The notes under the pieces were generated by a model. It was not told the origin of the DNA. It ran no database searches and worked only from the letters and a program-made list of their open reading frames with translations. Below are positions 9,970-20,400 of a stretch of 64,000 nt of DNA, piece by piece. This DNA comes from Lotmaria passim (taxonomy: Eukaryota; Euglenozoa; Kinetoplastea; Trypanosomatida; Trypanosomatidae). The stretch is from positions 248,001-312,000 of the forward strand of contig CP140221.1 in NCBI GenBank assembly GCA_037349495.1, read 5' to 3'. The first letter of the stretch is position 1. The number at the start of each line of letters is the position of its first letter. The translations under genes were made by a program, and so were the position numbers.

Positions 9970-12648
9970 ATGCGACGTCCACGACGATTGGGTAGCCCCG
10001 GCTTATACACATATTCCGGTCAGCTTCCCGATGCCACTAGTACGGCGACTCGGGCGTCGACTTCAGAAGAAAGCAAGAGCGGCGCTGAGGATTTGTTAGA
10101 CAGCGCAGGTGCACCGCAGTCGCAGCCGCATCCGCCGCCAACCTCCGCCTTCCCGCAAGCTCTCTCGCGGCCGCGGGTGGCGGTGGCAGAGGGCGGATGT
10201 GTGCCGCTGGTCACACCCAAAGAGGTCGACAAGGTGGCTGACTTGCCCAACCGACCTTCTAGTTCGTGTCACGACTTCCTGACAAGCGTCACCACCTTTG
10301 ATCAGCAGCGCAGCACACCTGCGCACGTCCCACCACACGTTGGTGGGCGTCCAGACAGCAGTGCACATGGGCCACTGCTGCATTCCAGTATTGCGATGGG
10401 CGGCTGCCGCGACGCACCGATGACAGACGAAAGAGCGGCGGTGCAGGGTGGCCAAGCGGCAAATGCGAGTGCCAGCGGCGCCCACAACGACGAGGTGTCC
10501 GGCAGGCCGCCGATTACGGCGTTCCGACCGCAAAAGCCGGACGAGAACAAGGCGGTCTTCTCCGGCAGCAACAGTGAGCACTACGGCAGGTGGCTGACGA
10601 ACCCCGCATCACACGCGGCGCCTGGCGCTACGGTCGTGGTGTCTTCGCCATCTCCGGAGCCGATGCTACCCACGGAGCCGCTAGGAGGAGCCCCTCGATT
10701 TGTGCGGTCGTGCGGTGCCGCGTCGCCGACGCCGGCAGGGGCGGCCGCCGCACTCTCGCTGACGCTGCCGGTGCCTGACGTAGCCCCCACACGACACCGC
10801 GGAATGACCAGTGACGGCTACTGGCACCCCGTTTACACCAGCTCCACCGACGGCGACAGCAGCGGGTTCCACAGCAACGTGTCGGACCGCTGCGCATTGC
10901 CGCAGCCGCGGGAGACTCAGCCACTACCACCGTCGTGCAGCCCACTCGACGCCACGCTGCCACCGACGGAGCGCCTCCTCCGGCTCGGAGGACGGAGCGC
11001 GTCGTCCGCGGCGACCGCCTCGGCTGGCCAGTCGAGGCCGCACACGTTGCCGCTGTCGGCGGGAGAGGCCACCTCGGAGAGCAGCATGGAAACTCAACAC
11101 ACCGCTACGATGGCGCCGCTGCACTCCCCCACCGGCGGCCCCGTCTGTTCCAGTGACAGCACCGTCTTCTCCTACGCGGAGACGAAGGCGCCGCCGGACT
11201 TGACGACGCCGGCAAGTCGGCTGGACAACACCATGCCGTGGATGAAGGACGAACTGTATGAGGCGCAGCGGCCCGCGGCGAACAAGTCGCCACCGCGTAA
11301 TACCGCTCCACTGCTTTTGCCGCTCACCACAGACGCGCCGCTGGCGCAGCCGTCGCCGTGCACGGCGCCGCCCAAGGCGTCGGAGCACTGTCCACAGCCT
11401 CTCCACGCGCACGCGCACGCCCACCACCCGTCCCCTGCCGCGACGCCCAGCAGCTGCACTTCCACGGCCACCGCTGCTTCTGTCGTCCCGCCTAGTACGC
11501 GGGACAGGCATTGCCGCATGTTGCCGGTGTTGCCGTCCCAGCTGCCCAACGCGTTGGTACAGCTCTATGGCACCGACGCGCGGCAGGCTGCGGCCGCGAC
11601 GAGTGTGGTGGAGGCAGTACAGCGGACCAACAAGGCACGTGGGCGGCGGCCACCAAGCTCACGCGCGCGCCTCATCCACGGCGGTGGCGGCGAGAAAGAT
11701 AGAAGCCCCGGCAGCGGCGGCTCAGCGTACATCACAACCTTTCTACCGCCGCCCTCGTCAACCGCCACCTTATTGCCCTCAACGGTCCCGGCAAACCCGC
11801 TGTCGTCCGGGACCCGGACATCCTTGTCGCGGTCACGAATGGCAGGCAGCAGTACGTCGAACAACTCGTCCAATAACCGGTCGCCACGCAGGGCGGTGCT
11901 GGTGAAGAGCACGACGATGACGACCACCACCACTACTACAACGACGACGACCACCATCGCCACCCTCTCTGGTGAGAGCACAGACTTTATACACTCTGCT
12001 GTGAGCAACCCGGGCCTGTCGGTGTCCAACACGATTACCAATCGCCACGTCAGCTCGGCCGAGGAGGCGAGCACGTCGTCGTCGGTACTGCAGCCGCGTG
12101 TGATGTCGGTACAGTGGTTCCGCGGCAGCGAAACTGGCTTTGACGCGCCGTCACTGGTGTCGCTGGTGGACATCGGGCTGAGTCCCAATACCCCGTCTCC
12201 GCACAAGCCTGCCGTTTCGCTTCATACCATTGAGGAGCGGTTGGCGGCGGGCCTGCCGCTGGAGCAGCAGCACCTCCCTGCGACAGCCATCACTGCGCGC
12301 TCCGCCTCCGCTTCCCCTAACGCCTTGGCCTCGCGCTCGCACCTCGTAAACAGCCCCACGCACATAGTAGAGGGGACGGCGGCAGCGGAGGAGGAGGAGG
12401 CGCAGTCCGCGGATGCCATTGTGAGGGCGCTCAGTCACATGGAGTGCGCTGTGCAGCCTCCGCCCAACCTCCGCGAGGACACCTCCTTCTACAGACGCTC
12501 GCTGCTCGACGTGGCGAACAAGATGGCGGACTTGCCATTCTCGCCCTGCTCAACTGAGGCGGAGTCGTCGCATAGAGAACTGCCGCCGCCGCTGAGACCG
12601 CCGCAGGAAAGCAAGCACGACAAAGACGATCCGCACGCGCGCGCGTGA
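9970..12648 (+). CDS. Gene A: disordered Ser/Thr/Pro-rich protein with ECAVQ C-terminal module
   Basis: An 892-residue protein of no recognised family. An in-frame TTG lies two codons upstream at 9964, but the first ATG is at 9970 and is the better start. Most of the chain is low complexity: Ser/Thr/Pro/Ala, a His-Ala repeat near residue 480 and a run of 12 Thr at 651-662. Less repetitive islands are a SDGYWHPVYTSS segment near 280, LPNALVQLYGTDARQAA near 522-538, and VQWFRGSETGFDAPSLVSLV near 714-733. Near the C-terminus it carries block 1 (MECAVQP, from residue 824) and block 2 (RSLLDVANKM, about 843-852), which recur in genes D, E, F and G. No signal peptide or membrane segment is seen. 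GC-rich codon use throughout supports it as a real gene. The function is unknown; a scaffold or regulatory protein is only a guess. Confidence 0.88.
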   Translation: MRRPRRLGSPGLYTYSGQLPDATSTATRASTSEESKSGAEDLLDSAGAPQSQPHPPPTSAFPQALSRPRVAVAEGGCVPLVTPKEVDKVADLPNRPSSSCHDFLTSVTTFDQQRSTPAHVPPHVGGRPDSSAHGPLLHSSIAMGGCRDAPMTDERAAVQGGQAANASASGAHNDEVSGRPPITAFRPQKPDENKAVFSGSNSEHYGRWLTNPASHAAPGATVVVSSPSPEPMLPTEPLGGAPRFVRSCGAASPTPAGAAAALSLTLPVPDVAPTRHRGMTSDGYWHPVYTSSTDGDSSGFHSNVSDRCALPQPRETQPLPPSCSPLDATLPPTERLLRLGGRSASSAATASAGQSRPHTLPLSAGEATSESSMETQHTATMAPLHSPTGGPVCSSDSTVFSYAETKAPPDLTTPASRLDNTMPWMKDELYEAQRPAANKSPPRNTAPLLLPLTTDAPLAQPSPCTAPPKASEHCPQPLHAHAHAHHPSPAATPSSCTSTATAASVVPPSTRDRHCRMLPVLPSQLPNALVQLYGTDARQAAAATSVVEAVQRTNKARGRRPPSSRARLIHGGGGEKDRSPGSGGSAYITTFLPPPSSTATLLPSTVPANPLSSGTRTSLSRSRMAGSSTSNNSSNNRSPRRAVLVKSTTMTTTTTTTTTTTTIATLSGESTDFIHSAVSNPGLSVSNTITNRHVSSAEEASTSSSVLQPRVMSVQWFRGSETGFDAPSLVSLVDIGLSPNTPSPHKPAVSLHTIEERLAAGLPLEQQHLPATAITARSASASPNALASRSHLVNSPTHIVEGTAAAEEEEAQSADAIVRALSHMECAVQPPPNLREDTSFYRRSLLDVANKMADLPFSPCSTEAESSHRELPPPLRPPQESKHDKDDPHARA

Positions 12649-15012
12649 GCCACCCCAAATTATACTACATCCACCACTAAACACTGTTTGTACTGTTCTT
12701 ATATATGTATATATATATATGTGTATCTGCTTACTTTTTTTTTTTCGTTGTTGTTTGCTCCGTTTCTGTCCTTCGTTTTTTTTTTTATTACTCCTGTTCC
12801 GGCAGCCAGTTGCGTTTGTTTTACGTTTAGCTTTCTTCTTCCAACTATTGTTATGGATAGTGGTGCATGTGCATGTTCTCTTAGTTGCCCCCTCTTTTCA
12901 TTGAGTTCAGCCATAGCTTCTTTTTTTTTTCCATATTTAATTTGTGGAATTAGCATAGAAAACCCCTTTTTTTTCCTTTTATTAATCTCCTTCCGCTTTG
13001 TCAGTCTATCTAATGCACCGTGTTCTCTCTTTTGTCTCTTCGCTGCTGCAGACTCTTTTTCCTTTTCTGGGTTTTTCGACACCACACAGAAGCAACCTCT
13101 TCTTTTTTTTTTTGTCTCGTTCCTTTTCATGTAATTGCGCTGTTCAGTTTTCGCGTAGCGTGCTCTCGCCTCTTTTTTCCTATATTTCTTATGCTCCTTT
13201 TTTTTTTGCGCTGGTTTTTATCCGATGTTCTTTTTCTTTTCTTCCTCCCTCAGCTAACCAACGTGAGTCTACGGAGTGTGTGTCCGTGCGTGGGAGTTGC
13301 TCCGCTTTTTTTTTTTGTGGTCGCTTACGCTCATGCTAGGAAATCTGCGCAGCAGTTTGAGCAGTGATTGAAAAAAAAGTAACGATGAAAACAAGACGAA
13401 GAAACAGGACAAACAAGGCCGTGAAGCACATGGCGCCTGCTTTTGTCTTCTATCATACATCTAAGCCATAACGCTCTAATAACAGCACAAAAGAGACTCT
13501 TCTATCATTCCTTTCCCGTCTTACAACATTGTGTGTACACCTCACTGAGTCTGACGAGTTTGTGTATGTGTGTGTGAGCGTGTAGGCTCTTACCAGGTGA
13601 ACCAGATTTGCGTTTTTGTTCTTTTCTTACCTATTTATTCACATTCTCCTTTTTTTTTTTGTGAGTGTGTCTTCGAAACGTCGTTCTTCTTTTTTTAGCA
13701 TCGTCACTGGGATTGCAGATGAAGATTTTTTTTTTTTTTTTGATCTAGAAGAAGAGAATTACAACAACCGCAAACATTTTTGACTTTTCTATTTTATTGA
13801 TTTTTTGCATGCTAAACACGACTATTGTTTATCCTTTTTCCGCGTTTTTTTGTTCCGCCATCTTCTATTATTCTCTTTTTTTTTGTTATTTACAAGACAA
13901 AACTCCGACTTTGCACCGCTTTAGGATGCTTGCTCACTTATGTTCTTTTGCGCTTTGCCTTCCCGTCTCGTTGTTGCTTTTTTTTTTTTTTTTAACACTT
14001 ACCACAACGGTAGGGGACCAGAGAGAAAAAAGAACATGATGTTGTCTGACCTCTTTTTTTCTTTCTTTACATTACGGCCGATTTGCTTCTCCTGTTTCCT
14101 CAGGGTATCATGAATATTCTGTATTCGGATTGCTACCGTTTTCAATGGTCTTCTTTTTTTCCCTTTTTTCTGGTAAAAAAAGAAAAAGAAAAGGTGAAGC
14201 TGGGGTGGGGGGTAGACAACAGGAACTTGAAACTGCTCATGCATGAGCAAGAGGTCGGGCCAACATTCATTTGTTCTGTTCTTGCTTGTTCCACCAAGTG
14301 CATGGAAGCTAGTGGCTGTTGCACCTTTTCTTTTTTCGCCTTTCCCCATTTTAGTGGATCCTCTATACAGCTTCCGCTCGACACGCGAAGACCAGAGGCA
14401 CAGACACACACACACAGACACGCATACTCTGTTGTGAGGAGCTCTTCCGCTCAGTTATACACACTCTGGATGATTGGGCTTCAATGCACGCACGTACAGG
14501 AAAAGGAAAAAGGAGGAGGGGTAAGGGCCAGCCGTATTATATATATATGTGTGTGTATTTTTGTATTTTCTTCTTTTGGGCTGGTGCGTGTATTCACTCG
14601 TGAATCAGGTTTGCAACTCAGAGTACATGCAGCCTGCGCTCTTCACGTTTGTCTATCTGCCCACGTCTGTTTGGAAAAAACTAGCACAAAGCTCCGAATA
14701 CCTGTTGTGTGTGTGTTTGTGTAAAAACAAAGCGAAGCCGGATGATAGCATAATAAGTACCGCTTGAAAGTAATTATACATGTTTTTTTTCTCTCTTTTT
14801 TTTTTTTTATTCGTCCCTCAGAGTGTATCTCTTGTCAAACGTTCGTTTTTATTTTTCTGTTGTGCTTATTTCTTTTCTGACTTCTTCATCAGCTTAGGTT
14901 CCAGACTCTTTTTTTTCACCTACAAAAAAAAAAAGCAGATAACTCAAGTCACTTATTCTTTTTTTGCTATGATTTGTTGTTCGCCGTTGTCTTGCGGCGT
15001 GTGTGTGTGACC

Positions 15013-15015
<3 letters not shown>

Positions 15016-15049
<34 letters not shown>
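15016..15049 (+). repeat. (AC)17 microsatellite
   Basis: Seventeen uninterrupted AC units in the gap between genes A and B. It is a simple repeat likely to vary between strains. Similar tracts occur at 44943-44968 (AC) and, as GT, at 33507-33528 and 39026-39045. Confidence 0.95.
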
Positions 15050-15051
<2 letters not shown>

Positions 15052-16320
15052 ACTCTCTAGAATGTGCTTATAAACTCAAAAGTGACGTGTTACGTAAGGT
15101 ACACGTTTTTTTTTTTGGCGTCGCGTACCCCTTTGCTTTTTTTGTCAAACCCTTATCATTGAGTCAGTGTCATCGTTTCTTTCTTCTTTGTTCATTTTTC
15201 AGAAATCCATTATTAAGTAGATTCGTCTTGACGTTCTCCTTCCTTTGTTATGCAGGAAGTTCACGTTAGGAATGGAGGATGGAAGTCGAATGTTGGCGTT
15301 GACAAGTTGGAGTTTTCCAAGATCGCCTTGTCCTTCCGATCTTTGGTGACATGAACGTTCCTTTCTTTCTCGCTCAGTCTAATTCTCGCTCTGTCTCTCT
15401 CACCTCTTCTCGTCTTTCGTTTTCTATTGCCGCACATCTTTGCAATACAAGCTTTCTCTCGATCATTCGTAAGTTCTCATTCTTTTTTTTTCCAGTCCAC
15501 CCTCCCGTGGTGCTCACCACAACAGTGATACTTGGAGGAGTCAGGATTCTCTCTTTCTTCTTTTTTCTGTTATTTGTCATCCAGCATCTTATAAGTCACG
15601 TAGTGGATGTTGTACTCAAAGAAGAGAACTCTCTCCCCCCTAAAAAGGCGACGTTACATGTGAAAACCAAGCTGCGGTATTTCAGACACCTGCATGATGT
15701 CCGCACCACATGTGAATTGTGTATATTACCTCCAGAGCAATGAACGAGAGGGATAGAGATTTGTTGGCACCACGGTGGCGCTCAGCTTGGATCCATCTAT
15801 AACTCTCACTCCACCCTGTATTCTGGCGTTTTCTTCACCTTTTTCCTGTGTTTCTTATGGGCAAAACGACGACGTTTTTCGAAACGCTGCGAGGATTTCC
15901 ACGACAGCTTCCAACAATCTAGTACTTCTATTTTAATGCGCATCTGCTGTTAACAGAAAGGCATACAAACTTATACACATTTCAAAACAGCGAAACCATC
16001 ATATTCAGATCGCTTGCATAGGAAAGAGACAAAGACACAAACCAGATTAGCAAGAGGGTAAGACGAAGAGATCATTGAGGTTCTCTTTTTTTTCTTTCAC
16101 CTTTTCCTTTCAAGTCACGCTCCGTACACAAAATACCCTTTATTATTATTGTTTGATATCCCACTGCTGGGATCGGTACCCTTTCTTCTTTTCCTTTTAT
16201 TCCTTACAAAGCAGAAAGTAACAGTCACTGTGCTGTGCAAGCTGCTCTGTTAACAAACACGTTTATTAACAGACCTTTTTTTTTTCATCTGCCTTTCCGT
16301 CTTTTGTTTCTGAGGATCGT

Positions 16321-16342
16321 ACATATACATACTTACATATAC

Positions 16343-16380
<38 letters not shown>

Positions 16381-16489
16381 GTTTATATATATATAGGGGC
16401 ATTTAGTCTGGTGTGTTTTTTATGATTGCTTGATTCATTCGAGTGAAACACACATACACCCAACTACGTATATATATATATATATATAT
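16321..16489. repeat. TA/TATG-rich tracts upstream of gene B
   Basis: A compound TA/CATA tract at 16321-16395 and a second run of about ten TA units at 16469-16489 flank about 70 bases of ordinary sequence. Such TA tracts recur in several gaps of this window and may be easily melted DNA or variable-length spacers. Confidence 0.85.
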
Positions 16490-16552
16490 GCTCTTACCTC
16501 CGCTCCTTCTATATATCGTCATAAACTGCTTTTTCTTTAAATTACGTTCTTC

Positions 16553-16574
16553 TTTTTTTTTTTTTTTTGTACAG
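16553..16574 (+). promoter_or_regulatory. Predicted trans-splice acceptor for gene B
   Basis: A T16 run (16553-16568), followed by GTACAG with AG at 16573-16574, predicts a 55-nt 5' UTR before the ATG at 16630. This is one of the clearest acceptor sites in the window. Confidence 0.65.
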
Positions 16575-16629
16575 AGCCAAAACAAACAGACTAATACACA
16601 AGGTTAAAAAAAGAACGAGGACTTGAGCA

Positions 16630-17430
16630 ATGAGACCCGACGACAGTCCTCAGCGCGAGCAGCAGCATGGCAGCCTCTCGCACACGGTGCCGATGGAGTC
16701 TGATTTTATCGTATCCGCCTCCACTTCCTTCGCGCCGAGCGCCTTTGTCCTCGACTTGCGTAGCTCCGTGCGGACCGCCGTGCCCATCACCGCCTCGTCG
16801 CTTGAGCGGAACCAGGGGTCGTTGGCCCACATCCCACGACCACTACACGACGAGGAGGCCGGCCGTTACACCTCCACTACTGCCGCCATCAACAGAGAAA
16901 AAGGCACCAACCACAACACCACCAGCAGTGTCGCCACGAACGCTGACGCCGTGGTGGTGGTGGACCGAGTGAAAAAGCCTCACAGCGGTGCCACCAGCAC
17001 GTCCACGATGTCGATCACATCTCGCGCCTCTGTGAGTGCTGCGTCGCACAGTTCCTCCAGAAACGCTCATCCTCGCATCCTCGTTCCACTGTCACAGCAG
17101 CCAGAGGTGCTGGAAGAGGGGAAGGAGGAAAAGGAGATGAAAAGGGAAGAGGAGGTGCTGCGCAACGTGACAGCGCCGGGCCCGCGGACGGCGATGTCGC
17201 CGATCTCCGCGGCAGGGCGGCGGGCCAACGTGGCAGATGTCACCGCACGCGTGCAACGGATGCGGATGCGCGGGCGTCGCGCACCGGAGGTTTCTCTGGC
17301 CTCCACGTATACGAGCGAGACTTCATCCGAGCAGGGTAGCCCGCGCGGTTCGAATCTGTTCACACTGTCAACTCTGTGCGGTATTAGTTTGCCACAATCG
17401 TATGCGGAGCCGCTGAAGCGGAAGAAGTAG
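16630..17430 (+). CDS. Gene B: small Ser/Thr/Arg-rich hypothetical protein
   Basis: A 266-residue protein I do not recognise. The N-terminal third has an alternating hydrophobic segment (SDFIVSASTSFAPSAFVLDL, about residues 23-42). The middle is low-complexity Ser/Thr with a VVVVD patch near 100. A Glu/Lys-rich stretch lies at about 160-177. An Arg-rich basic segment (RVQRMRMRGRRAPEVSLAST, about 208-227) precedes a Ser-rich tail ending in KRKK. The basic patches could act in nuclear targeting or RNA binding, but that is a guess. It lacks both blocks shared by genes A, D, E, F and G. The GC-rich codons, clear acceptor site and abrupt composition change at both ends support it as a gene. Confidence 0.8.
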   Translation: MRPDDSPQREQQHGSLSHTVPMESDFIVSASTSFAPSAFVLDLRSSVRTAVPITASSLERNQGSLAHIPRPLHDEEAGRYTSTTAAINREKGTNHNTTSSVATNADAVVVVDRVKKPHSGATSTSTMSITSRASVSAASHSSSRNAHPRILVPLSQQPEVLEEGKEEKEMKREEEVLRNVTAPGPRTAMSPISAAGRRANVADVTARVQRMRMRGRRAPEVSLASTYTSETSSEQGSPRGSNLFTLSTLCGISLPQSYAEPLKRKK

Positions 17431-20400
17431 ATATGTGGGAGAGTTTCACTAAAAAAAGAAAAAAGAAAGAAAGCCTGTCCATTCCCCACCAACGCGTAAT
17501 CCCTCTTGACACTTCTTCTTTGTTCTTGTTTTCCTGTTTCCTTTCTTACCGGCGTAGAAGAGGAGCAGGCCGCAGGGGTGTTCGTGCAGCTGCTCCTCCT
17601 TTGTTGTGTGCCTTGGTTTTCTCTTGTTTCCATCACATATTCCGGATTGTCACTCTTTGCATGCGGAATATAAACTCAAAAAAAAAGGAGAACAAAGAGA
17701 GAAAAAAAAAAAAGAACACAACATACACACGAGTGTTGTTTTCTTGCCTGTCCCTTTTTTTTTTTCTTGCTTTTATCCTGTAAGCTCCTTTTTTAGGAGT
17801 TTTTGTTATTGTTCTTTTGCCTTTAATTTTAGCTTGACATTTGTCTTTGCTTTCATGGACTTTCATCTAATACTCTCTCACTTGCCTGAATGAGGTCCAT
17901 TTTTTTATTTTTTACTCATTCTCCTTTTATTTATTTACTTTTTTTTTTTGCTCGCGGCTCTTCCCCTTCTTATCATTATATTCCACCAATAAGAGTATAA
18001 ACAAACTCAATTTCAGAAGTCCCGCGACGCTGAAGACACTTTTTTCTTTCAACTGTCTAAAGTCGCGTGTGGTGGGCTCCTCAAAGCGACAGGGAAGATG
18101 GATAGCAATTAAGGACTGCTGTGTTCGCCTGTCCGTTACGACCCTCGCACCTCCACACCACTGCCATGCTTGTATATTTAAGTGTCTGTTTGCGGTTCAA
18201 CAATGTCAATTCTTGCTTTTTTTTTTATTCAACTTTTGTCCTTTCGCTTTGTTTCGGTTCAGTCGAAAAAGTGAAAAAAGAAGGAGTAGTTTATGTGTCG
18301 CGCTGTGATGACGGGGACAGACACCGTAGCTGACGCGCGCACGGTAACGTAAGGCACTACATGACTAATAGACGGATAAACTGCAGAAGACGTATAAAAA
18401 AAAAAAAACGAACAGTTTTCCTTCAGTTTGATTAATGGCATTCGCCTGTTTAATCTTCTTGCTTCAAAAACGCAGTTGATGAAAAAAAAAAAATGCCTTT
18501 GTGCGACTCTTTTTTCTCTTTTCTTTTCTAGCCATGCAGGTAAATTGTGCGTGGATCACACTCCGCGCGGGGAGCTTGTCCTTTCAGCTTGAAACTTCGC
18601 GTAGCCTTCTGTCCTCTTATTACGTAACCCCTTTTCCCCTTTTTTCATGCTTAAAAACAAAAAAGAAACATAGGGTGAAAAAGAGTGCTTTTTTTCTTGT
18701 TCTTCCTCTTCGTAAAAAAAAAAAAAAAAAACAGCGCTGATGTTCACCATTCATGGGAGCATAGTAAAGGTCTGAAAGCCTCTGACAAGGAATGTTCCTT
18801 CGCCAGTTGCTGAAGCAGCAGAATCGCCATGGAATGAAATCGCCTTTCTATACTGTGTGAGTGAGGTTGTACGTGAATAGCTCTCTTTTTCCTTTTTTTT
18901 TTTTACCTTTTATTGCTGTTTTATGCTCTTTTTCTGTTTTTTTTTTTTGTGATTTTAGTGCTTGTTGTTGTTGTTTTCTTACTCGCAGCGTTTGAGCTGT
19001 GGACGATTGTTGACCCTTTCCAACCGAATTAAAACGTGGGGGACACACACACAATTCTGTTTTTTTTTTTTTTTTTGACTTACGCTCCGTGCTTAACCTC
19101 CGTCTGCTTCATTGATTCCCGCTCTCTTTGACTCATATACACGATCTTCTTGTTCTTTAGTTTCTGTTTTTTTTTTTTTGCTTATGATCTACGTTGACAC
19201 CCTCTCTCTCTCTATATATATATTTATTGTTTTTGTTTCGTACACAATACTGCACTTTGTCAAAGAAAAGAAATAAAAAGCGAATATTGAAACAACCAAA
19301 TAGCAGCGAATCCACATCGTTCTGCCTCACTGTCGGAAGAGGCTGATGAAAATAAAGCAAGGCTCCTTTTTTTTTTTTTACCTTTTTTTTTCAAATGCCC
19401 GTCCTTGTACACACAAGAAGAAGAAGAAAAAAAAGAAACAAAAGAAAAAAGAAAAAGGACAGAAAGGAAAAATGGGGAGAGAAAGTGAAAGGAGGATTGG
19501 TGTGCTGCCAATTAGCATCACCATTCTCTATACGAACTAAAAAAAAAAATGGGAAAAATCGTGATAACTGTAAAAGGAGAAATAAGATATGAATTTGCTT
19601 CAATGCTCACTTATTCACTGAAGGCTAAGTGGCTGGTTTAATATTCCTCTTTTGCTTTTTTTTTTTTCCATTTGCGCGTGCGGCTTGGCTTGTGCGGCGT
19701 AGCTTTATATGGACTTGCAGAGGCTCAATTATTATTGTTATTTCTTCGATTTGGTGCTTTTTTTTCCTTTGTCGCCTCCTTTTCCTCAGCTCAACGCAGA
19801 TTCGATGTGGTGCAGTTTGCCAGGAAAGAAAGGGACACTGAAAGAACTTAAAACAAAACAAAACTACAATTTGAATTTGACATTTACTTCAAGCTGCTTC
19901 TTTTTTTTTTTTTGCTCTCCTGGTGTATAAACAAAAGAAGAGCAATAGGAATACTAAAAAAAAAAAACGACCTGAGCGAGACACGCATGCACGACACGAA
20001 CAAACAGACACTGCTACAGCAGCTTGACATCAGTGTTGCATACATGTGTGATTTTCTTCATTGCGTCGCAAAGGGATTCCCCCAAAAGTCATTATTGGAG
20101 TTTTTTTTTCCTTCTGTTTCCCGTTTAGATCATCGACACCAAGGCAGTCAGGTAGGCCTATCAGCAGGTGTGTTGCATGCAGCAGCAACAATCACAAATA
20201 AGCAAATAACAAACAGTCAAACAAATGTCAAAAAACAAAAAACACGCATCCACACGCAAATAATCGCATGCTTCCTAGCTTGTTTTTTTTTCCTTTTTTC
20301 AGAACGAAAACAAAATTGGCAGGTCTGTGTGATCCGTTGAGGACTCAAACATGAAAAACAAACAAAGAAAGAGAACATTAAAGCAGCGCAAATGCTGAAC

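Larger units (their letters stand above)
12649..16629 (+). other. 4.0-kb gap: UTR / intergenic sequence, no gene seen
   Basis: This stretch is rich in T runs and has a (TA)n patch just after gene A (about 12701-12722), a 34-nt CA tract (15016-15049) and long TA tracts before gene B. A 213-codon open frame at 14083-14724 has unbiased composition and no domain, so I do not call it a gene. Nothing resembles a structured RNA gene by eye. Confidence 0.6.

Noticed and set aside
14234-14249. 16-nt palindrome TGCTCATGCATGAGCA
   Set aside because: About one 8-bp perfect palindrome is expected by chance in 64 kb.
14083-14724. 213-codon open frame on the + strand
   Set aside because: It contains several homopolymer- and CA/GT-repeat-derived segments, no domain and no codon bias. 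It is probably chance in a UTR.
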